A stretch of DNA of 64,000 nucleotides from Chloroflexota bacterium (lineage in GTDB: Bacteria > Chloroflexota > Anaerolineae > Aggregatilineales > Phototrophicaceae), in assembly GCA_020161935.1 (NCBI GenBank), contig JAIUNI010000016.1, positions 62,001-126,000 on the forward strand. Reading direction: 5' to 3'. Below are positions 17,265 through 26,405 of the stretch, in pieces. A program made the position numbers and the translations under genes. Positions within the stretch are counted from its first letter, which is position 1. Each line of letters starts with the position of its first letter. Under the pieces are notes generated by a model. It made no database searches, was not told the origin of the DNA, and saw only the letters and a program-made list of their open reading frames with translations.

Positions 17265-18338
17265 ATGAGTCAACGCACACGCAATTTTACAGTCGTACAA
17301 CAATGGCTGCTCGTCATTATGGGCGTAGCAGGCATCTTCATGCTGCTGGTGGTTCTCAACCCCGGCATTCCATCGTGGCCGGGCTTCGCGGTACTGATGA
17401 TCCTCAGCGGGGGGTTGTTGTGGCGGCTGCCGCAGCCGAACGCTGAAACGTCCGTCGTTACGCTGCCACTGGTCGAAAAGTCCGTGACTGCACCGGTTGC
17501 GTCGCCGCAGGCTGTCGGCTCGCTGCGTCAGTTAATCGCGGGGCAGGAAGTCAACTTGCAAGAACAGGTCGATCTCGCCGCGCACACCAATAATCTCTTG
17601 GGGCAGTTCGTGTTGAACGGCGAAAACATGCAAACCCACGCCCGCAGTATGAACGCCGCCACCCGCGAAGCCAACGAACACGCCGCCGGTGGGCAAGCCG
17701 CGCTGCAAGAAGTCAGGACCGAAATGGCGGGTATTCGCGAGAAAGTGACGACGGTCGCCCAGAGCATCCGCACCCTCGCCCAGTTCGCCCAGCGTATCGA
17801 CAACATCATCGGCTCGGTCAGCGAAATTGCCACACAGTCAAATTTATTGGCGGTCAATGCCTCGATTGAAGCGGCACGGGCGGGTGTCCACGGGCGCGGC
17901 TTTGCGGTCGTCGCGGATGAGGTGCGTTCACTCTCGCACCAATCGACGCAGGCGGCAGGGCAAGTACGGTCAATCTTGGAAGAAATTCAGACCGCGATGC
18001 GGCAGGCCATCAAAGCCACCGACGGCGGTATCGAGCAGGTCGATAGCGGCGTACTCGTCGCCAGCCACACCGAGCAGCTCATGAGCAATCTACTCGCGCA
18101 GGTCAAAACCGCGCAGCAGTCAGTCAGCATGGTTCATGACATCATCCGTAGGCAAACCGATGGCCTCGAAGAAATGAGCATCAGCGCCGAGCGGATGGAA
18201 CGTATCGCCCAGAGCAGCCTCAACCAGACGCGCACCATGAATCAGCTAACCGGTGAACTCTTGCAAACGGCGGATAACCTTGAAGTCGGGTTAAACAAAG
18301 AACTCACGTATTTGGAATCTGCTGCCGTGACAGGCTAA
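17265..18338 (+). CDS. methyl-accepting chemotaxis-type protein without a sensor domain
   Basis: About 357 residues. Two membrane spans at the N-terminus (WLLVIMGVAGIFMLLVVL and FAVLMILSGGLLW) are joined by only a few residues, so there is no external ligand domain, and no HAMP domain is evident. The rest is a long coiled coil with the signalling tip SEIATQSNLLAVNASIEAAR and GRGFAVVADEVRSLS, the region that docks CheA/CheW. No che or flagellar genes are in the window. The ATG at 17265 is preferred to an in-frame TTG at 17256; neither has a strong ribosome-binding site. It follows the kinase after its terminator. Confidence 0.85.
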   Translation: MSQRTRNFTVVQQWLLVIMGVAGIFMLLVVLNPGIPSWPGFAVLMILSGGLLWRLPQPNAETSVVTLPLVEKSVTAPVASPQAVGSLRQLIAGQEVNLQEQVDLAAHTNNLLGQFVLNGENMQTHARSMNAATREANEHAAGGQAALQEVRTEMAGIREKVTTVAQSIRTLAQFAQRIDNIIGSVSEIATQSNLLAVNASIEAARAGVHGRGFAVVADEVRSLSHQSTQAAGQVRSILEEIQTAMRQAIKATDGGIEQVDSGVLVASHTEQLMSNLLAQVKTAQQSVSMVHDIIRRQTDGLEEMSISAERMERIAQSSLNQTRTMNQLTGELLQTADNLEVGLNKELTYLESAAVTG

Positions 18339-18411
18339 CATTAATTTCGGCTTGTCCGTCGTAGATTTCATAGTCAGATTGAGTACTATACTGACATCGC
18401 TGTCCTTGAAG

Positions 18412-18468
18412 CGCCTTTAGTGCGCTTGTCTGGTAATCAGCATGATGGCTTTAGCCTCATGCGACGCA
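18412..18468 (-). repeat. fragment of the dispersed repeat
   Basis: Matches the GATCAGCATGACGGC block found at 7690-7745 and, inverted, at 58150-58211 and 58342-58403. Only this block is present here. Confidence 0.75.
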
Positions 18469-18506
18469 AACAGACTCCTCATAAATACCGGACAATCGTT
18501 ACGCCT

Positions 18507-18827
18507 CTAAACCGGAAACACCGCCCGCCACACCCACAGCGCCGCCATACCCAGCACAATCGTCAGCAGCAGGTTTTTCGTGCGCCACGAGACAAGGATG
18601 GCAATAATCCCCGCCGCTAAAAAGCTGTTGTTCAGGGCGAGGTTGACGCTGCCATCCTTCAACAGCAGGTCGGGCGCGATAATCGCCGAAAGCACCGTCA
18701 CAGGCACGTAGCGCAGCGCCTTAAAAAGCGGCTGCGGCATCTCAATCCGCCCCATCAGCGCCAGCACCCCGTAACGCGGCAGGAACGTCACCAGCGTCAT
18801 ACCCAAAATCAGAAGCACTTCATTCAT
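18507..18827 (-). CDS. azlD: AzlD family membrane protein, small subunit of a branched-chain amino acid exporter
   Basis: A 106-residue protein with four hydrophobic segments, the family size. The N-terminus (EVLLILGMTLVTFLPRYGVL) has the conserved arginine-containing motif of AzlD, and the middle carries FKALRYVPVTVLSAIIAPDLL. With AzlC it forms a branched-chain amino acid efflux pair in other bacteria. Its ATG overlaps the azlC stop by ATGA, indicating coupling. Confidence 0.9.
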   Translation of the reverse strand: MNEVLLILGMTLVTFLPRYGVLALMGRIEMPQPLFKALRYVPVTVLSAIIAPDLLLKDGSVNLALNNSFLAAGIIAILVSWRTKNLLLTIVLGMAALWVWRAVFPV

Positions 18828-19585
18828 GATGGCATCCCGTCTATATTGCTTTCAACCGTTGGGGTCACCGGCTCGTCTTTGCCCATCAGCCTTTCACTCA
18901 CCAGCCCCACGCCGATACCGATGAACACGGCGACGATCAGTCCCAGCTTGTTCGGCATCCCATATAACACCACCGCGCTTAATCCGGCTGCGATTGCCGC
19001 CAGCACCATCGGGCTGCTTTTCAACTGCCCCATAATCATGCCGATAAACGTCACATCCATCGCGAAGGCGAGGCCGAGCCGGGTCAAATCTTCGGGTTTG
19101 ATACTTTGCCCCGCCACCAAACCGATGAACGTCCACAAATTCCAGTTCAAGTACATAATGACCGATGAGCCGAGGTGATACCAATGCTTGAACGGTGAAC
19201 GGTCCGGCTTCGCGTAACGGGTAATGACCACAGCGAATGTTTCATCGGTTAGCCAGAAGCCCAGCGGCAGCAGCCAGCGCTGTGGGAGATGCTTCATATA
19301 AGGCGCAAGCGTCGCCCCGTAGAGCGCGTGGCGCACATTGACGATGAACGTAGTAAAGATGATGAGCGCCATGCTCACCCCCTGCGCCACCAACCCCGCG
19401 CCGATAAACTGCGACGACCCCGCGAACACAAACAGCGAAAAACCCAGCGCGGCAGCCGGTGAAAGCCCTTGGTTGACCGCCAGCGCCCCGAAGATCAGGC
19501 CAAAGGGGATCGCGCCAATGACCAGCGGGAAGGTGTCCCGAATACCCGCGATGAACTCTGAACGGCGTGTATGAAGTTCTGTCAT
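18824..19585 (-). CDS. azlC: AzlC family branched-chain amino acid permease, large subunit
   Basis: About 253 residues with the AzlC signature at the N-terminus (GIRDTFPLVIGAIPFGLIFG) followed by several membrane helices and the conserved NVRHALYGA segment. Known homologues export branched-chain amino acids or toxic analogues. The ATG at 19585 has a GGGTCAG stretch upstream and matches the family start; an in-frame TTG lies 18 bases further out. The AraC-type regulator ends 24 bases upstream on the same strand, suggesting one transcript regulator-azlC-azlD. Confidence 0.9.
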   Translation of the reverse strand: MTELHTRRSEFIAGIRDTFPLVIGAIPFGLIFGALAVNQGLSPAAALGFSLFVFAGSSQFIGAGLVAQGVSMALIIFTTFIVNVRHALYGATLAPYMKHLPQRWLLPLGFWLTDETFAVVITRYAKPDRSPFKHWYHLGSSVIMYLNWNLWTFIGLVAGQSIKPEDLTRLGLAFAMDVTFIGMIMGQLKSSPMVLAAIAAGLSAVVLYGMPNKLGLIVAVFIGIGVGLVSERLMGKDEPVTPTVESNIDGMPS

Positions 19586-19608
19586 AAATCTGACCCTACT
19601 CAAGAAAT

Positions 19609-20472
19609 TTATCGAGCTTCACCATCATATCGGCTGGGGACGAGGATGTCTTGTCGAATCTTGCGGTATTGACCGGGGGTGATGCCCACTACGCGCTTGA
19701 AGGCTTTGCTCAGGTGGCTTTGATCCGCGTAGCCGACTGACTGCGCCACCGCCATCAGCGGCATGTCGGTATTCAACAGCGTCTTAGTGCGGTTGATGCG
19801 AATCTGGTTGAGGTACATATGCGGGGGCAAGCTCAACCGCTCGCGGAACAAGCGACTGAGGTGAAAGGGGCTGAGGTAAACCGCCTGTGCCAACTGCTCT
19901 AACGAGACATCTTCGGCATAGTGCGCGTGTAAATAATCCTTCGCGTCCCGCAGCGCGTCATGCCCCACCCCGATCTGTGCCAGCGGTGGGCGGTCATCTG
20001 CGTAACGCCGTACCATCAATGTCAGCGCGTCCAAGAGGCGGGTTTCGCGTTCCAGTGCGGGTCGCCCTTCTTCGAGGGCAAGGTGCGCCATATACAGCGC
20101 GTGGTATAAGTCGGTGTCGTGGAATACCGGTTCGCTAAAGTACGGGATACCGCGCGGCTTGCCAGCGATCTGTGAAGCGACCTGCATCAGCAAATCGGCG
20201 GCGGGGTAAATCATGCGGTACGTCCAGCCATCGGTTGTAACCGCTTGCCCGGTGTGCAGTTCATCCGGGCAAATGCAAACTGTGCTGCCCGCTGGCGCGA
20301 TGTGCATCTCCCCGCGGTAGTAAAAGGTTTCCGCACCTTTCACCACCACGCCAATCGCGAAGCCCTCGTGCGTGTGCCGCGCGAATGAGTGGGTGATATA
20401 GGTGGCGGTCAGCGACTCGAACGTGTTCCCCAGTTCCCGTGACTGCCAAAAATGCGTCTGTTCACCAGCCAT
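19609..20472 (-). CDS. AraC family transcriptional regulator
   Basis: A 287-residue regulator. Residues 15-150 form an AraC-type cupin (HTHEGFAIGVVVKGAETFYYRG) that would bind a small effector. Residues 185-280 hold the two helix-turn-helix motifs: VSLEQLAQAVYLSPFHLSRLF and MAVAQSVGYADQSHLSKAFK, ending with the family's GITPGQYRK. It is immediately upstream of azlCD on the same strand and is likely to control it; the effector may be an amino acid, which is an inference from context. Confidence 0.9.
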   Translation of the reverse strand: MAGEQTHFWQSRELGNTFESLTATYITHSFARHTHEGFAIGVVVKGAETFYYRGEMHIAPAGSTVCICPDELHTGQAVTTDGWTYRMIYPAADLLMQVASQIAGKPRGIPYFSEPVFHDTDLYHALYMAHLALEEGRPALERETRLLDALTLMVRRYADDRPPLAQIGVGHDALRDAKDYLHAHYAEDVSLEQLAQAVYLSPFHLSRLFRERLSLPPHMYLNQIRINRTKTLLNTDMPLMAVAQSVGYADQSHLSKAFKRVVGITPGQYRKIRQDILVPSRYDGEAR

Positions 20473-20574
20473 AAACGGGCAATCCCTACCATCTAACGTC
20501 CATACCTTGATTGTACATCATCCCATGTTGCCGATTTTGGCTGCCCGTCTATAGTGCCATGTGTATCCAGTCGT

Positions 20575-20934
20575 TTAGTTTTGACGCTGCCACCCTATCG
20601 TCAGCACGAGAACGATCACCGAGCCAACAGCGAACAGAGGCTGCTCGGCATACAGTGACAGCACGAAATTGACAGCGATCAGCGCGTAAAAGACGAAACT
20701 TGCGTTCCGCTGCCGGTTCCAAATACCCGTAAACAGGCACAGAAGACCAATCACACTCGCCAAAATCTGGAAGTTGGTGGTGATGTGTACTCTACCTAGT
20801 TGCTCCGGTGGGAAATCGGAAAGATGAGCGAGGCGCATCACCATGTAGATGGCTTGCAATAAGCACATCACCGCGACCACGCCTAACACTGCCACATAAC
20901 GTTTCGGACTGCCCATCTGGTTTTCCGTGCTCAT
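20575..20934 (-). CDS. small four-span membrane protein of unknown function
   Basis: A 119-residue protein with four hydrophobic segments (AVLGVVAVMCLLQAIYMVM, FQILASVIGLLCLFTGIW, ASFVFYALIAVNFVLSLY and AVGSVIVLVLTIGW). The ATG at 20934 has a GGGGG box about 5 bases upstream; a TTG immediately before it is the alternative. It lies between the membrane kinase and the AraC gene on the same strand. No family recognised. Confidence 0.65.
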   Translation of the reverse strand: MSTENQMGSPKRYVAVLGVVAVMCLLQAIYMVMRLAHLSDFPPEQLGRVHITTNFQILASVIGLLCLFTGIWNRQRNASFVFYALIAVNFVLSLYAEQPLFAVGSVIVLVLTIGWQRQN

Positions 20935-20981
20935 CAATTCCCCCTGAGTTCGCGTTGCCTTTATAGATGCTAGTGCTTGTT

Positions 20982-23741
20982 CTAATCCGCCACCGGCAGC
21001 GTGAAGGCGAAGATGCTGCCACCGCCGGGGTTGTCCTCAATCCAGATTTTGCCCCCGTGCGCCTCTACCACCAGCCGGCAGAACGTCAGCCCCAAGCCGC
21101 TGCCGCGCCGCGTCCCACGTCGCCCTTTCACCTGAACAAAACGGTCGAACAAGCGTGACTTGTACTCATCCGGCACACCCGGCCCGCTGTCCGTCACATC
21201 GATTCGCACAAAGCGTTCACCGTCGTGTTCTTCCGGTTGGTGGGCGCGTATAGTCACGTTGCCACCAGCAGGGCAGAACTTCAGCGCATTATCCACGAGG
21301 TTTTGCAGCACGCGCTCAACCTTATCGCCGTCGGCATCCAGCGCCGGAGTTTCCTCACCAATGTCCGTGGTCAGCGTCACTTCCATCTCTTGCGCCACCG
21401 GACTTAGTTCCACGCACACACCGTCTGCCAGCGTCGCCATGTCGGTCGGCTCGGTCTCAAGCGAGAGGAAACCGCTGTCCAACCGTGAAATATCCAGCAG
21501 CGAATCCACCCGTACCAGCATCTTGCGGATCGCGCGTTGGCTCGTCTCCGTGATCGAAACGACCGTCGGGCGCAGGGTATTCTCGGTTGGAACCACATCC
21601 CGTAGGAGCTTAAGGCCGGTCGTCACCGCCGTCAGTGGACTGCGGAGGTCATGCACGATCATATTCGCGAGGTCAGCTCGCATCTGCATCAGTTCCCGCG
21701 CTTCCGTTTCGTCACTAAACACCAGCAGCGCCCCTAAAATCTCGCTGCCATCCCCCACAACCGGAATGATATTCCGTTCAATGTGGCGGGTTTCGGCCTC
21801 CAGCGTCACGGTGTACGAAACCGGTTCACTGATCGACCAACTTTCCATGTTCCGCAGCGTCTTGGCGAGGTTCAGCAGCTTTTGGTCGGTTTCGAAGCCC
21901 ATGCGCTCTGCCAGTTCCACATCAGGCTTTTCCAGCAGGTCAGCCACCGGCTTACCGAGCAAATCCGTCCCGTGCAGCCCGATTAGGTCAACGCGCGGGT
22001 TCGCCAGCGCCACCACGCCTTCGCGGTCGATCAGTACGATACCCTCGCGCATCGTGTCAAGAATGACTTGCAACCGGTCGCGCGTTTCCGTCACCCGTTT
22101 CACCTGCTGTTCGAGCGCTTGGTCAGTCGTCGTATACTTCTGGGCGTTGTGGATAGCCTGCGCTGCCTGCGCCGCGAAGGTCAGCGCAATCGGCATCTCG
22201 TCCTCGTCGTACGAGTTCCCCTCGTTAAAGAAGAAGGCCAGCCCGCCCAGCCGCTCATTCCCCACCACCAAGTCCAACCCCCAATAGGTCGCTTTGTTCT
22301 CGCGCTTGACGATCTCGTCGGGCAGCAGGGTTTCGTTGGCTTGCGAAAGGCCCGTACTGGCGACCAACTGCATCGGCAGTTTCACATCCTCCGCCCGCAG
22401 GTAAAGCGCCACGCCGTCCGCTTGCAGCATGTCGCTTGCCGCCGCGACAATCGTCTGCTGCACGGTATCCAGCGCCAGCGTCCCCGTGAGCAGCGGCAGC
22501 GTACGGTTGAGTGCCTCCATACGGATGGCCTGTGCCGTCTGCTGCTCATAAAGCTGCGCGTTATCAATCGCTACACTCGCGCTGGTCGCCACCACACTCA
22601 GCAGCCGCTTGTCGTCCTCGCCAAGGGGTTGCAGCGGGTCGTCGGAGCGTACCGCGATTGCCCCCAACAACCGCCCACCCGCCAGCAGCGGCACACCCAA
22701 CCACGAATGCCAGTTCGTCGTGCCTTCACCGTCATGCTGGATGAGAAGCGGCTGCTGCTGCCGGAGGACACGCCCCAGCGGGCTTGTCGCTGTGTCCTCG
22801 TGGTAATCTTTGACTGCTTGCCCGTTCCGCATCACCAGCGGGAAGCGCAGTTGATCGTGTCCGCGTTTGTACAGCGCCACCACGAATTGATCGGTGTGCA
22901 TCAACTGGACAACTTGGTTGTAGATGGCGTAAAGCAGCGAATCGAGTTTGAGGTCACTCTGCAAGGCTTGGCTTACCGCAATCAGCGAACGCTGCTCATC
23001 CAACTGCTTTTGGAATTGGTAATTCGTCCGGCTGAAACGGTACAAGCCTAATGAAGCCAGCAGCGCACCGATGCTGAACGCAAAAATCGATGTGGGTGTA
23101 AGGCTGATAACGACGGCAGATAAGGCACCGAAGGGCAGCGGAATGACCAGCATCGCTGCTAGTAAGTTGCGGTTATCCAGCACCAACCGCCGGATCGAAC
23201 GCTGTTCGACATACGTTTCGAGCAAAAAGATCAGCGCGTATAGCACTGTGTAGAGCAGGCAGAACGCCACCAGCGGCAGCGCTTGTTCGCCCAGCGGCGG
23301 TACGAGCGGGCGCGTCCCACCTAATGCCTCATAAACACGCCCCGCCACCAGCAAACTGAGCGTGACGCGCGAACAGATCATGACGATGCTGCTGGTAGTC
23401 CGCACCGTCAGCCGCCGTCGCAGGCTGCTGTCGTGCGTGCGGGCGAGCAGCAGCACCCCACCAAGCGCCGCGCCCAAGGCCACCGACCACAGCACCAACG
23501 GTTCAGCGCTGCCAGCAGTCGAGAGGAAGGCTGCACTGCCATAAACGTGTACCGCGCTAAATTCCCCCTCGCGCAGCAGCACACCGAACATCAGCGTAAC
23601 CGCGATCAGGATGACCCACAGCACAGCTTGCCACCCGTAGCGGGCGAACATCTCGGCGGTAGGGATATTGGTGAGCAGCGTAAAGCCTGTGAGGAGGCCG
23701 CAAAATAGGACAGTCAAATAAGCAAGCGTGGTTCGATTCAT
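20982..23741 (-). CDS. membrane-anchored GAF/PAS sensor histidine kinase
   Basis: About 919 residues. Residues 1 to about 250 contain roughly seven hydrophobic helices. Two GAF domains follow (about 265-410 and 420-560, the second weaker, around DMLQADGVALYLRAED), then a PAS domain (about 580-690, LDTMREGIVLIDREGVV). The phospho-acceptor is in MIVHDLRSPLTAVTTGLKLL and the ATPase boxes are LQNLVDNALKFCPAGG, VTDSGPGVPDEY and RRGSGLGLTFCRLVVEAHGG. The start at 23741 (MNRTTLAYLTV) places the first helix directly at the N-terminus; an ATG at 23801 would add 20 polar residues. No partner regulator is nearby. Confidence 0.9.
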   Translation of the reverse strand: MNRTTLAYLTVLFCGLLTGFTLLTNIPTAEMFARYGWQAVLWVILIAVTLMFGVLLREGEFSAVHVYGSAAFLSTAGSAEPLVLWSVALGAALGGVLLLARTHDSSLRRRLTVRTTSSIVMICSRVTLSLLVAGRVYEALGGTRPLVPPLGEQALPLVAFCLLYTVLYALIFLLETYVEQRSIRRLVLDNRNLLAAMLVIPLPFGALSAVVISLTPTSIFAFSIGALLASLGLYRFSRTNYQFQKQLDEQRSLIAVSQALQSDLKLDSLLYAIYNQVVQLMHTDQFVVALYKRGHDQLRFPLVMRNGQAVKDYHEDTATSPLGRVLRQQQPLLIQHDGEGTTNWHSWLGVPLLAGGRLLGAIAVRSDDPLQPLGEDDKRLLSVVATSASVAIDNAQLYEQQTAQAIRMEALNRTLPLLTGTLALDTVQQTIVAAASDMLQADGVALYLRAEDVKLPMQLVASTGLSQANETLLPDEIVKRENKATYWGLDLVVGNERLGGLAFFFNEGNSYDEDEMPIALTFAAQAAQAIHNAQKYTTTDQALEQQVKRVTETRDRLQVILDTMREGIVLIDREGVVALANPRVDLIGLHGTDLLGKPVADLLEKPDVELAERMGFETDQKLLNLAKTLRNMESWSISEPVSYTVTLEAETRHIERNIIPVVGDGSEILGALLVFSDETEARELMQMRADLANMIVHDLRSPLTAVTTGLKLLRDVVPTENTLRPTVVSITETSQRAIRKMLVRVDSLLDISRLDSGFLSLETEPTDMATLADGVCVELSPVAQEMEVTLTTDIGEETPALDADGDKVERVLQNLVDNALKFCPAGGNVTIRAHQPEEHDGERFVRIDVTDSGPGVPDEYKSRLFDRFVQVKGRRGTRRGSGLGLTFCRLVVEAHGGKIWIEDNPGGGSIFAFTLPVAD

Positions 23742-23983
23742 GGAACAGGATGACCTTATGCGTGATCCAAGCGTTGATTTTCGTAAAGAAAGATTCGTCA
23801 TTCACATCTATTTTACGTGCAACCGTAGCGAATGCGAACTTTAAACTCATTTTACATCGGTGTGAGTAATACTGTAACTCAATTCAAACTCAATCCTTTT
23901 AGCTAATCTTGATGTACACGGCATGATTGCTTTTTAAAGGCGTGGCGGTAAACTGATGCTGCTTTCAGAACAGGAGCTTTCTT

Positions 23984-24790
23984 TTGAATAGTTATGTGAC
24001 GTTGGTGAGTAACGCCGATTTCTTGACAGGTGCGATAGCGTTGGCTAAGTCGCTGCGGATGGTCGGCGCGGCCTCCCCCTTAACCGTGCTGGCGGTCGCG
24101 GGTGTCGAAGGCACCGGTCAGCTTGAATCGCTCGGCTGTGGCATCCTCGAAGTTGACCCGCTGCCCGTGTCGGAAGCGTTTCAGACGCGGCACTCTCGCC
24201 AGTCGCAGCACAGCCTCGCCCCCTTTACTAAAGGCAACAAGCCACAGTTCCATAACCCCCTGCACAACTTCCTCAAGCTGCGTCTTTGGGAACTGGAACA
24301 GCACGAGAAGATCGTTTTCTTGGATGCCGATACGCTGGTCGTCCGCAATATCGACCGCTTATTCGGCTACCCCGAATTCGTCGCCGCGCCCAACCTTTAC
24401 GAGTCGTTGGATGACTTCCACCGCCTGAACAGTGGTGTGTTCGTCGCCCAACCGAGCCGACGCATCTTCGACGACATGCTGGCAAAGCTCGACCAGCCGG
24501 ACGTGTTCTGGGCGCGTACCGACCAAACCTTCTTGCAAACCTACTTTCCCGACTGGCACGGCTTACCCTATATCTACAATACCCTCCAATATGTGTGGTT
24601 CAACCTACCGCAGTTGTGGCGATGGGAACATATTCACCTCATCCACTACCAGTACGAGAAGCCGTGGGAAGCGGATCACCCCAAGCGTGACCAACTCGCG
24701 CCCCTCATCGACCTCTGGTGGCAGGTCTACGAACACGGCACCTTACCGGCGGAACTGCCCGCACCACAGGGGAAACCCGATGTCGCCTAA
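23984..24790 (+). CDS. GT8-family (glycogenin-like) glycosyltransferase
   Basis: A 268-residue retaining glycosyltransferase. It opens with YVTLVSNADFLTGAIALAKS, has the manganese-binding DAD in VFLDADTLVVRNID, and a later HLIHYQYEKPW segment that supplies the third metal ligand in the family. It would transfer a sugar from a nucleotide donor to an unknown acceptor in the cytoplasm. The start is TTG at 23984, with AGGAG 7 bases upstream; no better ATG exists before the conserved N-terminus. Its last 11 bases overlap the next gene, so the run GT8-HAD-SDR is very likely one operon. Confidence 0.87.
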   Translation: MNSYVTLVSNADFLTGAIALAKSLRMVGAASPLTVLAVAGVEGTGQLESLGCGILEVDPLPVSEAFQTRHSRQSQHSLAPFTKGNKPQFHNPLHNFLKLRLWELEQHEKIVFLDADTLVVRNIDRLFGYPEFVAAPNLYESLDDFHRLNSGVFVAQPSRRIFDDMLAKLDQPDVFWARTDQTFLQTYFPDWHGLPYIYNTLQYVWFNLPQLWRWEHIHLIHYQYEKPWEADHPKRDQLAPLIDLWWQVYEHGTLPAELPAPQGKPDVA

Positions 24791-25433
24791 ACCCCGCCGA
24801 TGCCTGATCTTCGACTTCGACGGCGTGCTGGTGGACAGCGAACCCTTACACTTCGAAAGCTGGCAGCAGTCCTTCGAGCAGTTGATGGGCATCCGCATCA
24901 CCGGCAGCCATCACCTGTTGGTTGGCTTGAATCAGGAGCAGATTTACCAGCTCTGGGCGGGTAAGCGCTTCACCAATTTAACGGACGACCTGCGAACAGC
25001 CTTGCTCGACCTCAAAAAGCGAACCTTCCTCACTTTGGCGGGTGGCTTACAACCCATGCCGGGGAGCATCGACCTGCTGCGCCGCGCACAGGCCGATGGC
25101 TGGTACACGGCGGTTGTCTCGCGTGGGTTACGAATGCGTCTGCACCGCACCCTCAACATCATCCAAATGCCCTCGCTCTTTGACATCATCATCGGCAATG
25201 AGGACGCGCTGGACGACCATGACCATAAAGTTCACGCCCGTGCTGCCCACGCCTTCGGCATCGACCCGCGCGACTGTGTGGTGATCGAGGACAGCGTGTC
25301 AGGCATACAAGACGCGCTCGCCTGTGGCATCGGGCATGTGATCGGCTTCGCGTCCTCTTTGGATGCGGAAACCCTAAAAGCTGCCGGAGCGCATGAAGTG
25401 GTCTCTCATCACAATGAGGTGCGCCTACCATGA
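24780..25433 (+). CDS. HAD superfamily hydrolase (beta-phosphoglucomutase-like)
   Basis: A 217-residue HAD phosphatase. Motif I is FDFDGVLVDSEP near the N-terminus, the SR segment of motif II is YTAVVSRGLRMR, the lysine of motif III lies in DHDHKVHARAA, and motif IV is VVIEDSVSGIQDA. The helical cap between motifs I and II is of the beta-phosphoglucomutase / sugar phosphatase type. It would act on a small phosphorylated sugar. The ATG has GGGGA 7 bases upstream and overlaps the glycosyltransferase end; its stop overlaps the epimerase start in ATGA. Confidence 0.88.
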   Translation: MSPKPRRCLIFDFDGVLVDSEPLHFESWQQSFEQLMGIRITGSHHLLVGLNQEQIYQLWAGKRFTNLTDDLRTALLDLKKRTFLTLAGGLQPMPGSIDLLRRAQADGWYTAVVSRGLRMRLHRTLNIIQMPSLFDIIIGNEDALDDHDHKVHARAAHAFGIDPRDCVVIEDSVSGIQDALACGIGHVIGFASSLDAETLKAAGAHEVVSHHNEVRLP

Positions 25434-26344
25434 CCAGCATCGCGCTCACCGGCGCAACCGGTTACGTCGGGCGTTTCGTGGTGGCCGAATTTCAGGGGCG
25501 CGGGATGAAGGTTCGCGCCCTCAGCCGTCCTACCAGCGACCGGGGCGGCTTCACGCAGCCTGTCGAATGGGTGACGGGCGACCTGCGCTCCCAAGAAGCG
25601 GTTGAATCGCTGGTTGCAGGGGCAGACGCACTCGTCCATCTCGCCTATGAGCATGTGCCGGGGAAATACCGGAACGGCGAGGGTGACGACCTCCCCGCGT
25701 GGCTGGATGCCAACGTGGGCGGCTCGATACGGCTGTTCAAGGCGGCAGGTCAAGCCGGTGTCAAGCGTTTTATCTTTCTCTCCAGCCGTGCGGTCTTTTC
25801 GCGCACCGAAGCCGGGCGTGTGTTAGACGAAGACCATCCGCCCTCGCCGGATACCCACTACGGCAGCTATAAATTGACCATCGAAGACTTTTTGCAGGAT
25901 TTCACACAGTTCAGCGATATGCAGGTGTGTTCGATTCGCGCAACCGGCGTTTATGGTCTTACGGTTCCAGTTGAGCGCTCGAAGTGGTGGGACATCGTTC
26001 AGGCCGTGCTGAATGACCAGCCAGTCACATCCAACCGAGGCGGGACGGAGGTTCACGGCGCGGATGTGGCGCGGGCGATTGGAGTCCTGCTCACCCGCCC
26101 GACGCTCGATATTAGCCTCCTGCACCTGAGCGACCTTTATGTGACCAACCGTAATCTTGTGCGGCTCATCCAACGCTTTACGGGCAAGGAAGGGGAATTA
26201 CCCGCGCCCGCGCCCCCACCATCGAACGTGCTGATCTCCCGACACTTGGCGGATTTGGGCATACAGTTAGGCGGCAAGGCGTTGTTCGAAGAAACGGTTA
26301 GACAGTTAGTGGAAATAGCCGTTAGGCAATCTTCGGTTCGATAG
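25430..26344 (+). CDS. NAD(P)-dependent extended SDR (epimerase/dehydratase-like)
   Basis: A 304-residue extended short-chain dehydrogenase. The dinucleotide site GATGYVG is at residues 8-14, and a catalytic YGSYK (Tyr-x-x-x-Lys) is at about residues 144-148. The family covers nucleotide-sugar epimerases and reductases; the substrate is not readable here. The start overlaps the HAD stop by ATGA. It lies 61 bases upstream of UDP-sulfoquinovose synthase, so a role in sugar or glycolipid modification is a reasonable inference. Confidence 0.85.
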   Translation: MTSIALTGATGYVGRFVVAEFQGRGMKVRALSRPTSDRGGFTQPVEWVTGDLRSQEAVESLVAGADALVHLAYEHVPGKYRNGEGDDLPAWLDANVGGSIRLFKAAGQAGVKRFIFLSSRAVFSRTEAGRVLDEDHPPSPDTHYGSYKLTIEDFLQDFTQFSDMQVCSIRATGVYGLTVPVERSKWWDIVQAVLNDQPVTSNRGGTEVHGADVARAIGVLLTRPTLDISLLHLSDLYVTNRNLVRLIQRFTGKEGELPAPAPPPSNVLISRHLADLGIQLGGKALFEETVRQLVEIAVRQSSVR

Positions 26345-26405
26345 CGCAACTTCCGGCTGTCGAGACGGTTATAACTCATGTGAAAATTTACAAAGGAGCA
26401 ACCCT

